The notes below the pieces were generated by a model that worked only from the letters and a program-made list of their open reading frames with translations, was not told the origin of the DNA and did not search any database. This document shows, in pieces, positions 41,301-56,300 of a DNA stretch of 64,000 bases. The DNA is taken from positions 21,173,964 to 21,237,963 of the forward strand of contig NC_134958.1 in the NCBI RefSeq assembly GCF_965638725.1, given 5' to 3'. The DNA is from Aptenodytes patagonicus. Taxonomy: Eukaryota > Chordata > Aves > Sphenisciformes > Spheniscidae. Position 1 is the first letter of the stretch; every line of letters begins with the position of its first letter. Made by a program: the position numbers and the translations under genes.

Positions 41301-44300
41301 TCTCAGAATTGTTCTCGTGTGTGTGTGCACACATGTGCAACGTTTGGGATTAGATTTTAAAATGCGTAAAATACTAAAGTATGAGTGAAGTCAGCAAAGA
41401 CATGACACTTTACAGCACACAAGGACCTTCCATATTTTAACATAACACCTTTTTTAAAAGCCTGCAAGAATAGTATGTGGACTTGGCATCTGAGAGATAC
41501 CTCTAATTGGAAATCAAATTAGTAACGTTGACCCTTGTAAATATACTTACGCTTTGCTGTAGCTACTGGGGATTTAAATGCCATTCTCTCTCTTACAGCA
41601 CAGAAATCAAAGTAAATAACCTTAAAGATTCATATAAGGAACACTCCCCTCCACTCTCATGTTTTTTGGCTGAAAAAAACAAACTAAACTTGCTGCATTT
41701 ACTCATAATGTTTAAATTATTTTTTGCCACCCCAACTTCTACACTGAAATCTGTAGTTTCACTGTAAGAAAGTCAAAGGTGAATTACAGCTTTGTATTTA
41801 ACCAGAAGTTCATTACTATACGCCAAATTCTTTTAATACTAAGTTCCAAACTTTTGTTTTAAACTGCTATGCAATTATTTTAGTATTAAAAGAATAAAAA
41901 GTAGTTGCGCTCAGAAGTTTGATATTATGCTAAGACTTTTAGTAAATATTTAGTTCTTGTGCCTTCTCTCCCAAATCCGTGTAGCCTACCCTTGGACTAG
42001 CTGTAAAGCATTAGGAAAAAGAGTTTGACTAACATTTCTGTATCAACAACAGTAATTTCAGGTGACTGATACAGAGTTACTAGACTCCTAAAAGCATATT
42101 ATTTTTTAATAGTAGAGTGTTTACAGAAACTGCATTTATTCATTGGAAACAGTCAACAAAATGTATGGAAAACATGAAGCATGCATAAAATCTGATACAT
42201 AAAGCACAGTGTATAAATTTAGACAAAGGGAACAAAAATGCTGTAAATCCTTATTCAAAACAGTATTCGTAATGACCTCAGTGGCTTACTGTCAAAAATA
42301 AAGATTGCAAGATTAGACTGGTAACATATGTTCTGTGTATTTTCTGCATAAAATATATATACACTTCTGTTCAGTTCTCTCTGTAAATCTATTGTACAGA
42401 GTATACAACTGTACATTTGTATGTAAACACATTAATATACCAATTTCAGATATGCTATATGTGCAGTAGTTTTTAAAAAATAAATATTTTAAGAATTGGC
42501 TTGTAATAGCAGGATCTACATCAAATCTTCCTAGCACGTCCAATAACTTAATGAAAACAGGATTCTGCATGCGATAGTGAGAACCTGAACTATTTGGTAA
42601 CCTTTTAGTATTACAAGATGCCTCAAGTACAAGCGTAATCTGTGGTTTGAAAAGAGCTGCAGAGAATCTTAAAGTACTTCAATGCTGTTTACTTGTTTTA
42701 CTTAAGTCAAATGATTTCCATATACACAGCAAAGGCAAGAAAAACTGTTGCAGTTACCCTGCACACCGCTGTTAACGTTACTGCAATAGCTACCTGAATG
42801 AACGTGGCGAGTAAAACACAACTCATCTCCTGCTCCAGGATGATCTTGTTCTGAGGGTTATTGTAACAAGCAGCTATTAGCGAAGGGAAGAGCACTTTGA
42901 TTAAACGAGGATCGCTGAAATACTGGAAAGGCAACTGGCATAGTTTTTGCAGCACCGTGGGGTGACGGCCAGACTGTACAATGATCTGAAAATACAAACG
43001 TAACAACATTAAAATACGTGATCTACCTGTTCTTCTCTTCCTGTTAACCACCAAGGGTGTTGAAGTCATGCTAAAAAAATGAGCATGGCCGAGGAGTAAA
43101 TACTAAAAATAAAGCTTATAACATTTAGTCCAAATAACTTCTGTTTTAGTGTGCAAGTATGATTTTTATTGCAGAGGAACACAAAGAATGTAAGGCTGCG
43201 AAACTTCTTTTTCCTGTATCACCCAAAAAGACAGTAAGTAAATGAGAAGTGGATTAATCTGAAGATTACAATAAAATAGATCATGTCATACCTCCATTCA
43301 AAAGACAAAGAATTATAGCAAAGGGACTATTGTAAGTTAGAGCTACGAAACAAAAAACCCCAACCCCTGCCATTTAAACACAGTAAGCATGTCTTCGGGG
43401 GGGGACGGGGGGGACGACGACACAAGAAAGAGATCACCAGGACTGTAAAAACCCTCCCGAAGCTCGATCATCCTTTACCAGAGTGCTCTCTGGCAATTAG
43501 AGAGGACTCTGTTTCATGGTAGATGTCTGCCACGCATTCTCAGGCACCAAAAAGAAAAGGTGATTGTAAGCTGCACAGCAAGGAGTTTCAGTAAGTAGAG
43601 ACTCAGAAAGATCCTCCCATCTGTATTTCTTATCTCAGTTTCTATCAGTGCCATTGACTCTAAAAGGAGAATTGTTTAGATAAATGGGACTGTTGTCATG
43701 AAGCAGGCTAAGTTTACAACTGCGTACATCTGAAGAAATAAGGCAATGCTATTACTGGTCTCCTGCAAAGGAACCTTTCCAATTTACTTGATATTCTTAT
43801 AAAATCTTTGTGATAAACTAAAAAATGCCAAAATTGCATCTGTTCCAAGTAACCTCGATTAGACAATTATAATATGAAAGAGCTGTTTGACCCAAAGTTG
43901 GCTTTTCGGCATAGGAGGAAGCTCCTATAAGGTTAGAACACTGTAAAACTTAGGGTCACGACTGTAAATTGTACTTGGAAAAACACAATTTTACAGGTAC
44001 ACACCCAGACAAGACTGCATTCAAATTAAAACCAGAAGGACAGAAAGAAGCAGTTGAGACCACAGGAACATAAATTACAGGGATTTACAAGTTTTCAAAG
44101 CACTTTTAACAATACCTTCAGAGCACACTCTCAGTTGATAATGCAGTTCAGTTTAAAAACAAGATCAACAAAGTAATAGTTTGCATTTTTTTCAGTTCAC
44201 CAGCTAAAAAGACATTGAAAACCTTTCAAAATACTGGTAGAAATGTCTTAATGCCCTTAAAGACAGGAGGAATTTTTAAAAGGCAGCCAAATATGTGACA

Positions 44301-47300
44301 ATTAAGCATACATTCAGACACTGTTTTGAGGAAAATATCACTGAAGCATTTGGATGATTCTAAATTTAACTATCCGCTACCACCCTGTAAGCAAGAGGGT
44401 GCCTTTCGAGTTTGTGATTACTGTTTGAATTTTAAATTAACCAGAGTGGTTATTATATAAATCTATGGGGTTTTATGGTAAATTCTACAATCAGAAAAGT
44501 ACTTAAAATCAATTGTAACTGTACTAAAATAACTACGATGGGTATTTCTGATCCAGGACAGAACAACAGAACTCTTGATTTCTTTTTAATGGCCACTGTA
44601 CACTTGATCAACAGGCAGAGGAAAAGAAGTTTTGGGGACTTCTCATTTGTCATTTCACACTTCACTTCCTTTACCTGCTCTAAAAATGCCACGGATAATT
44701 AGTGAACTCCTGCCAAACTAACAGCGCAGATACCCAAACAGCTTTCATGGAGTTATTATTTCATTATCTTTTTCTTTTCAACATTTTTCCTACTATGATA
44801 TTATCAACATTAAAGATCGGAAGGTATATACAAGGGCTGCTGATTGTTTTAATCTGGTATTTATCACATGTGGAATCAATTTAATGATTTCAGCTCATTG
44901 TACTAATGCAGCTACTAAACCTGATACACTGTATTATATACTCTGAAAAAAAAAAAAAGAAATCATGAGTCACCCCTTACTGGAAAAAACCCCAAGCAAA
45001 TAAACCTCCAGCAGAGCACATATTCCTTGTTTCACTGTCAACTGGTGGAGAAAGTGAAGTCCAGCACTTGACTTAGCAGATGAACAACAAAGAAAACAAA
45101 TGAAAACCTTGCCTATGACTTCTTTACCGTGGAAAAAGACGTCTCTTGACTTTTTTTTTGTTTTTTTTTTTTTTTTAAACCAGTCACTTGGCTGAATGAT
45201 CCCAGGGAGTTTTGCAGGCCTGGAATACTCATCGTACAAAATGCTCTAATACGAGATACAAACTCCTTACTGAAATCCAGTGCAGAAAGCTTGCTCTTCC
45301 TCCTGCCACATACTGGAATCCAGACACATTTACCTAGAATTAGCTTTTCTTGTTGCTCTCTCTCTAGCCTGCAAGTCAGATATGCCTGTCAAACGTAACA
45401 AGATCCTAATTAAATCACCGCATTTCTGTACAGCCAAGCATTTAAGCACCTGCTTAACTTCAGATATGTGCCTAAGTTCCATTAATATTTGCTTGTGGTT
45501 TTCTTTTTCTGAATTGAGACCTCTCTATCAAATTAGTACAAGCTACATTTTAATTTTTTTTTATCCAGAGCAGGCAACTCACATTCATCTTTTCTATATT
45601 TCATTTAAAAATTTTGCTTACTCTCAAAGTTTACAGATACTCATACAACTTTATTGGTTTTGCCTGTGCTTAGCTTAAGTACATTCCAAAGAAGATGCAC
45701 CTGCTTAGCTTAGCTTATTTTTGGCCCAACACAATAAACGTTAGAATAACTCTCTGAAGACCCAAACTACGCACAGGTAAGAGACACAGCAAACATGTTT
45801 CTGAAATGCTATTTCATGATGAATCAGTGAAGTTTTTCTTTGTGCTACCAGCCAAACTCAAGACTGTGATACATTTCAGAGGCGGAGCCCCTGTTACAGG
45901 GCTTGGTGATGCGGTTCAGGGTTAGCACACCAGAAAGCACTGGCCAAGGGCACAATCTGCCCTCAGTGTAAAAGCCTGATGGAATGAGAGGCTAGAGCAT
46001 CTTAAACCCTTCACTGTGCTGAACTGAGGCAACCTCTACACCATATAAGCCGACGGTTATCAAGGCTGCACAATATATGCCACTCTAATATCCGATTTCG
46101 TTTACTTTTAACCTTTGCTAAAAGTCACCTTTAAGAATGCAATTTTCCCTGCTTGGTCTCTGTCTGAATTTCCAGCTTTCCAATACCACGTGCGCTGCGC
46201 CTACTGAATCCACACTAGCTGACTGTCCAGCACAATGACTAATGTGATGACCTGTGGGAACTTTTTACTGAGCAACACCTTTCAAGGTTGCCCATCAGTT
46301 ATCTTCTGTCACTCCCACCAGTTTATAGCCTTCTGCAGGTCCCGCTAATTTGCTTCATCTCCAATAGCCAGAGGGTCAGGCACTCTCTTCTGCCCTACCA
46401 GGCAACCCATGCTCCCGCGTGACTCTGGAAAGTGCACTCTGCACTCGCAAGTGCAATAGCCATCCTGACCCACTGTATTGGTATTTCTGAAGTTTATCAC
46501 TTAGGAAAGCATGACTCACGATTTCTAAAGTCTCTAGATGGAGTCCATTTCTTCAAGTTTACTTGGGCCAATATTCACTATATAGTATATTGCTTGGCCA
46601 TTTGCTGCAATTCTTCTAGCTGTGAAAGTCTGAAGCAGTATAAAAATCAGTCTTTCAAAACAGACTACAATGACAAAAGCCAGCAATATGCCACACACCA
46701 CTTGAGCAATAAGAAAGGACAATCAATCAAAAAAAAAAACAACAAGCTCCTTGTGGTATGGAACAGTAATAAAGTTGTGAGGGGAACTCATCGTGTTGCT
46801 GGGAGATAAGGCTTCCCCGGTCACTTAGGCAGGGTGTCTGGCTACAGACCTGAGGTGACTGCTAGAAGGATACTCCATCCTGGACTTCGCAGGATATCCT
46901 CGTATTCCCACCAGGACAGCTCCAGCAGCCTTCCTCTCCTGCTGCTGCTTCCTGGCACCTTGCAAAGGAGATCTTCCCAGGACTGAAGGCCTTTGCTAGG
47001 GAACTAATAAACCATATGGACCCAAATAACTTGGGTATGATTTTCCTCTGGGTAGCAAAGGGAATGTTGCAGCTCATTTAATTTTTCTAAAAAGCTCCAA
47101 GGGCGCAAAAATAACTTTCTGATGACCCTGCAGGAATGAGAATCATAAAAGTGCAATTCCTTTCCCTGCTTGCAAGGGCAGGGAGATAACCACTGGCATA
47201 CACAGGGGCAACCTTTGCATGAGATCTAGCAAGGGAAAGATGTTTTGGTGTACAACTCCTATTTACATACTGTATATAGATATAATTGTCTTTCACTTAA

Positions 47301-50300
47301 TCTTTCTCTATATTCCTTTTCTCATGAATGAAAACTGCAATTACTTTTAAATCCATATGTATGAATTTTTGTCAAAGCAGGGTAATAATGATACAGCAAT
47401 GATACAGAATGTATCAGCAGCTACATGTCAAATCAGAAATAAAATCTTACCAGGTCAATGGTTAATTTTACAAGAAAATTAAAATAAGAATCCTCTAGTC
47501 TTTGAAACTGTATCTTCATAATCAGGTAACTGAGTTTATAAGCATCTTGCAAGTATTAAACATAATTTTCAATGAGAAAACTAAAATGTCAGCCAGAAAG
47601 TTGAAGAATGACTGTATGTAAAATATTGAACAGTATTAGCGAAATTGAAGTGAACTGTTAATTCATATATTCTTACCATTCATATGTCCTAATTAGACAT
47701 GTAATGTAGATGCATGCTACTAATTTTTCAAGAGCTAGTAGTTCAATCAAATTGCCTTGTGAAGATTTAAATTTTTTTTAACTATGAAGTAGCATTTTTG
47801 GTGACAATCTAAATTTCTGTTTCCAAGTTGTAATTGCACACATTTTACATATGTAAAGCATTTAAAAAAAGAGAAACTAATTGAATTTCAAACTTTGCCT
47901 GCAACCTTCCAGAGATTTAAAGAAGATTAAGATCACAGATTGGTTTTCAAAAGTTCTATGCATGTAGGTTAAATGCTTCTATGCATGTATGTTAAATATT
48001 GTCAGATATTTTATTACAAGTAACAAAAAAAGCGGTTCAGTCTCAAGACGAAGAACTTTTTCACTCCTTGTGTACTACGCAAGGTTAGTCCAGGATTACT
48101 GCAGAGTGGAAGTGCTGATTTTTACAGTAATATTTAGTCTAGTTCTACTGATGGATTTAGGTTTTCTTGTTTCACTTGGACATTTGCAGCTCTGGAAAGG
48201 CATCATTCATGTCAGTTATTTCTGTCTATACATACCATAAAGACACCGGAATTATCTTTCAAAGAGGCTAATTAATTTTCTGGTCAGGAGGAACAGAAAG
48301 CCAGCAGCAAGCTTTTTGTCTATGCAAAGGCAAAACAAAGAACTGAGAAGTGAGTATTCAGCTGATTCAGAAAGCCAGGTTCTCAATGAACTAAGCTGTG
48401 CTAGACCAGAAAATCGTAATTACCATTTACTGAAGATTATCCATACATTTAGAAAGCTACAAGACATTCATCACATGTCTAAAACGATAATAATATTTAC
48501 CATTCTATTCAATTATTTCCTCAAAGGTTGCTTTTCCCACCACCACAAAATAATAATTAAAAAAAAAACATCTCATCACAGTATTCCAGGTTAAAAATGA
48601 GCTGGTTTAAGCCCGGCAAGAAGCTGTTCTCCTCCAAATACGGTTGGACTTGATGATCTTTAAGGTCTTTTCCAACCTAAATGATTCTATGATTCCACGA
48701 CTCTATGAAATAGTTAGACAGAGGACAGGTTATCAAGTCCAAGCCTGAGCCCACAACAGGGTATGTTTTTAATTGGTCAAAGCAGCTTCCCCAGCTATCA
48801 AAGGAAGTCGTCGCTAAACAAGATGGTGCATTTGCTATGAGACATTCGCCACATCCATTTCAGCATGGCAAGCAACGCTGCCAACGATAACCCATTGTTC
48901 CAGGGTCCTTTAAGTCCAGGGCTGGGGGACACAGCTGGTGCTAGCCCTCGGAGACCTATGGGGTATACACAAGAGCCCTCAGCCGCTGGCTAACTCAGGA
49001 ACACGGACGTGTACTTCCATCATTTTTGTTTCATTTTTGGGAGACTTGCTGAAGACTTTTCACAAACATAACTGGAAGACATGATTTAAGCGTTGCCAAA
49101 TAGAAACACTGTATGTAGGTACTTTTCATAGCAGATCCTCTAACTTATTTGAGTTCTCGTTTTCTGTTGTGCTGCCCCACGGTTTCCTTTAGCACGAATT
49201 TCCCATTACCATTAGGGTGATGATTTTGCAAAAGCTTACTTCTTGTTAAGCTGACACTTCACTGAAGTCACCAGTAACGCTTTTGTACACAAAGGTGTAC
49301 AGGTGTGCTTTCCACATGACAAACAACAGAAAAGCTCACAGCAGCCTGGATGCTGTCCCACATCTCTCCTAGGAGCCACGTGGTTACTTTGCCTGCCAGC
49401 TCGCACTCCCTTCCAGAAATCAACTACACAAAAGTATCAGAAGATTTAGAAAAGGAGTGTCTTTAGCTGTGAACTTGATCGTATTGTTTGCTTATTATTT
49501 CTATTCCTTCTTATGCATCTTAACATTACGTCACGGTTTATGCTGTTAAAATACGCAACATAAAAATGCAGAAACTTTGGGAGCAAATGCATTGCTGGCA
49601 TCAATGGCACTGCTAGGGCACAGCCACCATAAATTAGATACCATTAAATTAGGGGCAGTGGGATGTCCAACTAACAAAGCAGAGATGATGTTCAGCAACC
49701 CTCAAGTTGCCATCCGAGCACCCAGAACCGCACATATGCTGCCAGGTCTCCCCAGTAAGAGAGGGATGCTTGCTTGGAAACACTGTGGCAGGAAAACAAC
49801 ATGACTTACAGGTGCCTTCTGTAGCCTATCAGTTTCCTTCCTCCACAGAAGAAAGGAAAAATTGCTTCTTGCTGCTTAAAGATAGCAGAGAAAGGAGAAA
49901 GATTGCCAAGGAGAGAACTGAAATCTGTAGCCACAAAAAACCCCAGATGTCACGATTTGAACAAAACCTTACAAGTCATTTAACTGCACCACTCCCGCGT
50001 GACTAACTGCATGACGATGTTGTGTTCTTAGTACTCTACAGTCAGGCTGGCGTTTTTTAGTAATTGTGACCAAGTATTAGAAGTTGTAGCTCTCTTATCA
50101 AATGAAAAGTAAGACAAAATTATGCTAACGTGAAGTGGATACAGGAAAATGGAGTTGAATCATAACTTTGTAAAGTTTAAAACTTCCTGAAGCGAAACCC
50201 TCCTCAGCTCTTGGAGAGGAAAAACTGCTAATGAAATGGTGTATTCCATAGGTACTTGGAAACAAATACAGTGATTATCACTGTGAGCAGAATTAACTTT

Positions 50301-53300
50301 CTAGAAAAACATCCTTCTCAATAGAATTTCTTTTTATTTTTATGAAACGAAGCATTAAAATGTGCTCTTCTACTTGACTGTGCTCTTCTGTTATACTGTA
50401 TTTCATATTCAGATGCAATTTTCTTCGAACAACTCAGACTAAAAAGCTAATGGTTCTCTAAGGGACACTCCTTGCCTTTTCCACTATCTCACATGACCCA
50501 CGGTTCCAAACTTGAACATGGCCGTTATAAACATTTGGATCTTAAAATTGTACTGTTGGTATGGGAACTATTAATGTTTCTTTTCTATTTATTTATCATT
50601 TATATAAATGTCGATTCTAATTTGTACAAACAACTAGTAACTTTATTGAAAGGAACTGAAATGTTGTGCATCTAATCTCCGTAACGACAGTATTCCATCA
50701 AACAGTTAAATCCTTTTGTTTGATGTCAGATTATTTATAACTTTGTAAAAGAAATAAGTCTTTATATTAGTAGTCCAGAGTTTCTCTTCAAAGCTAGATC
50801 TGCATTATTTCTTTGCTTCTATATAAACAGATCCCATACTGCTAGTATTTAATCAGCGGAATATGTCACCACTTAGCTCTTCTTCTGTTTTAAGGTCAAG
50901 CTCTTTTCTTTCCATTTTGCAAACTCCACTGTTGGCAAGGCTCTGAGCAAAGAATGTTCTAAATTCCTCCTAACATTTAGCAGGAATCAGAGGACCATTT
51001 CCATGCAAAAACAATGTTCCAGAATGCTACATTAAAATTTAAAAGTAAGAATTTTGTCTATTTGAAGAATTCCAGTGTTTATTTTCTTAACATCACATGT
51101 AAGCTTTCAGAGAGAAGATAACAGAGTTCAGAAATAACATTAGTCTTCCTATAAACCCCGTTATGAGCATTGTCCTTTTAGAGCTAGCTCCATGGTTTAA
51201 GCACACAGCTTCAGTAGTGCTCTGTGTATACCTAACAAAGAAAAAATTATCTGAGCAGTTTTTGTGTAATCATCCTAAACCATTTGAGCATTTAGGATAG
51301 GACGATGGCAAATACAAGCACAGCGACGCAGTAAAGATATAAAAACGTTTATCAGAAGTGATGCTAGTGGGAACTCTAGATAAAGTAGTTCTTTATACAA
51401 AGCTCTTGAAAAAAGGTCACCCAAAATGACATAACAAGTCACCTTAGTTATAAGATAACAAATGAAGTATATATAGATTACATTCAGCAATAAATAAATA
51501 AATACTATTAAACAGATATTGTAAAAGATAAGCTCCATTACAACGTGATGAGAGGAGAATGGAAACAATTCTAATATGCATTGAGGCTATTTGTGAATTT
51601 AACACACGCCCAGGCTACAGGATAAAGAGTAATCTAATGCCTGAACTAGAAAAGGTATTAAGGAAAAGTCTAACTTTAAAAATGATAGCATTTTAGCATT
51701 TAACGTATTAACATAAAAATAAACGTTTAAACATGTGAGGTTGCTCTCATGCTTAATGTTAAGCATATACTTCAGTACCTTGTTAAATTGAAGAGTATCA
51801 CTGCTTTCTAGGAAATGGTAAGCTTCATAGTTTCCAATATAACGTAACAGGAGATTTATATGTTTAAGTGTTGCCCTAGTAATTTTTAACCAGAGGAGAG
51901 CATTATTATACATCAAACATATTGAGAAATACATATATTCTGTAAGCTCAAATAAAAAAACCCCATCATGCCATGTCTCAAATCCTTAGGTATTATTCTG
52001 AATAATTGATTAGAGCATCATTAGAACATGATTAGAGCTAGCCCTTGCAGCCCTGTGCTATTTTTGAAGAATCATCTTCACATTTAGATAACATCTTCAA
52101 CTTCGATGATGTACCACTTGTAACTTTAAGCTGCTGCTTTGGGCATGATTCTCTACCCATTTACACAGGTGAAACTCAACTGATGTGAATGAAGAATTCT
52201 TGATTTAAAGGCTAGAGAAGAAACAGGACCTTAGTCAACAGAAGTTCAAACAGACTATTGGCAGAGGTTTCTGCCATCATCCTTGAAAAGAGCTAGTTTG
52301 GGTCAAAATCCCCAGAAGGTGTGAATAATTAAAATATTACAGTCTAAAACACAGAAAATCTTTTTGTCTCTCTCAGAGCATTCTCTCTCTTCAAAAGCAA
52401 GCATTTTCTGTCACTCTCTAAAACCCTACCTGCAAGTAAGAATTTTTATTACTAGTAGATTGTGTCTTCTGTCTTCCACAATGACTGTAAAGGGTTTGTG
52501 AAAATATCTGATCATCAACTAAAAAGACTGTACAACACTCATAAGCCATTGGACATGTAACAGAGCTGGCTGAGGAAAAGCTTCAGACAGACAGCAAGAA
52601 AATGTACTTTTCTGCCATGAAAAATGTGCTACAATGCACCCATCACTAAGGGGAGAGGAAGATGAGCAAGATTTTCCATAGTACTCACTCTGCAAGATTT
52701 AATGCATTTGATTTTTATTTTATGTTTCAGTATCACTTCAATCAAGTGTTACTTGAGCTGAACATGACGAAATGAGTTTGGGAGACTTCTTTGGGCCTCT
52801 TGCAGGCTCCCACCCTTAGAGCAGCGTCCAAGTGCTCGGAACAACTGTCAACTGCCCGAGCCCAAAGCTGCGAACACAGAGCAGGCTGGCGTCCTCTCCG
52901 CGTGGGGCCAGCGATGTTGGGGACAGTCACTGCGGGTCTGCAGAGACTTGGAAAACTTATAGTTTATGGGAGAAGTACAGGGAGTTCCCTTACACATGAG
53001 GCGAGACAGACAATAGCTCATTTCTGTGTGAAATTTAATTCTCAGGAAAAGGAGACAGGGACAGGCTGGGTCGGAACGAGGCAGAGCGAAGACAGGCGTT
53101 GTGCAAGCTTCTGCGTCCATCTCTGCCAACAGATCTCCACCGGCCAAACCCATAATATTCCAGGCCCAGGTCTTAGCTGAGAAGAAACTGCTTATTAAGC
53201 AGGATTATGCCAAACTCTGTGGTGTTTTTTCGATGTGGACCAAGGTCCACTGGGGATTAAGCTGAGACCACCAAACTCTCTTTATTCCTGACCCAGGAAT

Positions 53301-56300
53301 AAGATTAGAACGTCGCTCTCTGGAGGTGGCATTAGCCGATTGCTCTCTCTCCCTCTCTCTTCATCGCTAAGCTTTAGTTACGGACTGTATTTTAAGGTTG
53401 TTGAAAGTACTGGCTTTTACAACACTGGGAGCTAGTTTTATTCTTTTGTGTTTACAGTTTAAGAATAAGACAATAAGATAAATCCAAGTGCATTCATTTC
53501 TCATTTTAATTCCTATACACTCTCTCTTCCTCTCCTACAGAAATCAGCCAGCCATCATGCACTGAAACTAAATACATTTGATTTCATGTTAAGTCTTTGC
53601 TCATATTAAATTACCTTCCCCACGCCCCCTCAAAAAAAGAAAAAGAAAAAGAAAAAGGAAAAAATAATGGGATGCATTTTGGAATGTTAGAAATACAATT
53701 AAAATGTGACGTGTGAAATATGCAGTCCCGCATGCTCCTGTTGGATTTTATTTACTTTGTCATAGATCGCTCTTAAAAAAGAAAAAGTTGATGGGTAAGC
53801 TCAAATAACAACAAAGGCGTCTGACAAATTACCTAAGAGGCATCCCCACTTTTCACCCACTGCCTAGATAAGAATGCCATCTTTTGTGAAGATATTGGTT
53901 CACTTAAGTGAATTTATGTGGTCTGAGTATGTAAGGCTGATAGAGAAAAAGCATACATTACAGATCTGTTTTAATTTACTCCATTTTAACTTGGGAAGTT
54001 TAATCCTTAGGGGATTTTTTGTTCACAAGCTGAAGTGCTCCTAAATGGTAGTCAAGACTACAACTTCACATGAATCACTCACTTGCCAAAATCAGCTATT
54101 CCACAAAATTTACCAGGCATATTTTTTGTTCAAACCTGTAAAGCTTTAAAAGGTTGTGGGGTTTGGGTTTTTTTTTTTTTTTTAAAGGTTTAAAGAACCT
54201 TTAAAGAACCACAACTGCAACATGAAATCCATACTCCTAAAAATCCCTCCTCTGAAAAGAAACTAACAAAATCAGAATTAAGTAATTTCAGGTGCTATTT
54301 ACTTACAAATATGGACATTAACTATACGGTAACTACCAACTCCTGCATCTTTACTCTTGTGTTGTATTTTCAAAAACTCCACCTACCAGATCAAAATTGT
54401 TCCAGTCACTCCATAGCCCCAAAAGCAACGTAAATAATGAAAGTTTAATGATGGCCTCTAGTAAACAACCCATATGGAAACTCTACATAATATTTTTATA
54501 ACCATTCTTCCAAATTTTCCTGTCAACTTCTGATTTTCACAGTTTTTCCATTTTAAAAGTATTTTTCTTTCTTCACGCTAACACTAGAGGAAACTGGCCA
54601 CATACTGAAACTCAATACGCACTAACACTGTCAAAAGCACAAAATAATCTCCCTACAGAAGGCAACATTTCATCTAAAGTCACTTTGTAAGTGTCCCTTA
54701 CAACCTAGCAGTACTTGTCACCATAGTCAGGATAAATGTCATATACATACATGTACATGATATACACTTGCTGTGGGATAAAGTGTACTGCTATTTTATG
54801 ACAGAAGTAAGACTTGCCACATGAAAAAAAATGCTAAAAAGTAAGAAAATATAACTATAAGCCAATCATTAAGGAGAAAAAAAAAAGAGGAAAGACAATC
54901 TCAGTACGAGGCCTTTCTTAGGGACTATCTACCGTGTTTTCTTTCTGCTGGAAATGAGTAATAAATTTCATGAACCTTTCAGAACTGTGCCTATCATACA
55001 ATATTTTAATTTCTTTGAACATTATATTTATACCTGTGATACTGCTGTGTGATGTTTTCTATTTTAAGGCAAGAGAAATTCCTCTCCCAAAATATCCTGT
55101 AATCTTACTGTTCCTTATTCCTTTAACTGGAGCAAGCTGGTATGCCCGAAACATGTTTTGCGATAAATTTTCCACATCTATATAGCACGGGTAAATTTCT
55201 AGTAAGTGAATGGTACTATTAAATCTAATTCCACGTGCTTCTAATTTCAACATATGGATTATTAGATATTAACATTTCAATTATTTGTAAGTTTACAATA
55301 AGAATAATGTACCCTTCTTACAGACACGACTGTCTAGGGATAAAAGGTTTGGAGTGACAGAGAAATAAGCTAGTTGGACTTATGCAATTGAAAGACAAAT
55401 TTTGGGGGATGGAATGGGAACGGTCTGTGTATCCAATTTTTTCCAATTGCATTGGTTACTCTAAGAGAAATTCTTACTTCTATCTACAAACCCTAATTTT
55501 GTAATTAATTTTTTCAAAAGCTGCATACGCTTTTCCCTAGCTCCTTCACAGAGATTTTGTTTTGCAATCTGTATCCTACGTATCCCAAAAGTTAGCGAGA
55601 TTCTTCTAGAGCACTCTAAATACAGTGTGTGTCAAAGACTGAAAGAACAAAAGCTATTTTTATTTAAATAAATGCATAGCAAGACAAATGAACGATACAA
55701 CTTCTTTTGGAGCCTGTCAGGCAAGATCCTGAGTCTCAGGGTCTGATTTGTGATGACCTTTCATATGAAAAATATTCACTAACTGCAATGAATACGGAAG
55801 GATTTTTATTCCCAATACAGCAATGTGAAAGACACCAAATCGTCTGTCATTCATGTTAATTTAATTATGGGACCACATTCAATTATCCAATATAATATGC
55901 AAATGAAGTGTGTTGATAGCACATGCTAATTATATTCATTATAATAATTAAATCAAACAATGAAAGGGAATAAAAATGTAAAGAAATAGAAGGATATTTT
56001 TAATTAACAACAATTTTAATTAGAAACTGTAATCCTATACTCTGATATAGTATGATTGGCTTATTAAAAGATTGGACATTATTTTTATTACGCAGTTTAG
56101 TTTTACACGTCTATTCTTAGTATCATGGGACCTGTTTTCCTATGTTAATAGATTAAATGGTGGCCAAACCAGAGAATCAGTTTCCTTGATCATACTTCAT
56201 GCAAAGCAGATGCCTAATAAAGCCGAGCTCTGCTACAGCGTGATTACAGAATCCCGTCTCATGAAACGCAGGCTGTCTAACTCTATAGTAAACAAAAGTT

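Larger units (their letters stand above)
38368..42793 (-). other. Last two large SCAPER introns
   Basis: Introns flanking the 52-nt exon. They contain a locally GC-rich patch at about 38.55-38.95 kb, another at about 40.54-40.76 kb, and a G18 run at 39.59 kb. Open frames in these patches (up to 99 codons) show no recognised domain. I found no CR1 copy. Confidence 0.6.

Noticed and set aside
52791-53180. 129-codon frame in the GC-rich SCAPER-intron patch
   Set aside because: No recognisable domain and an overlapping opposite-strand frame; the patch itself is reported as a composition anomaly.
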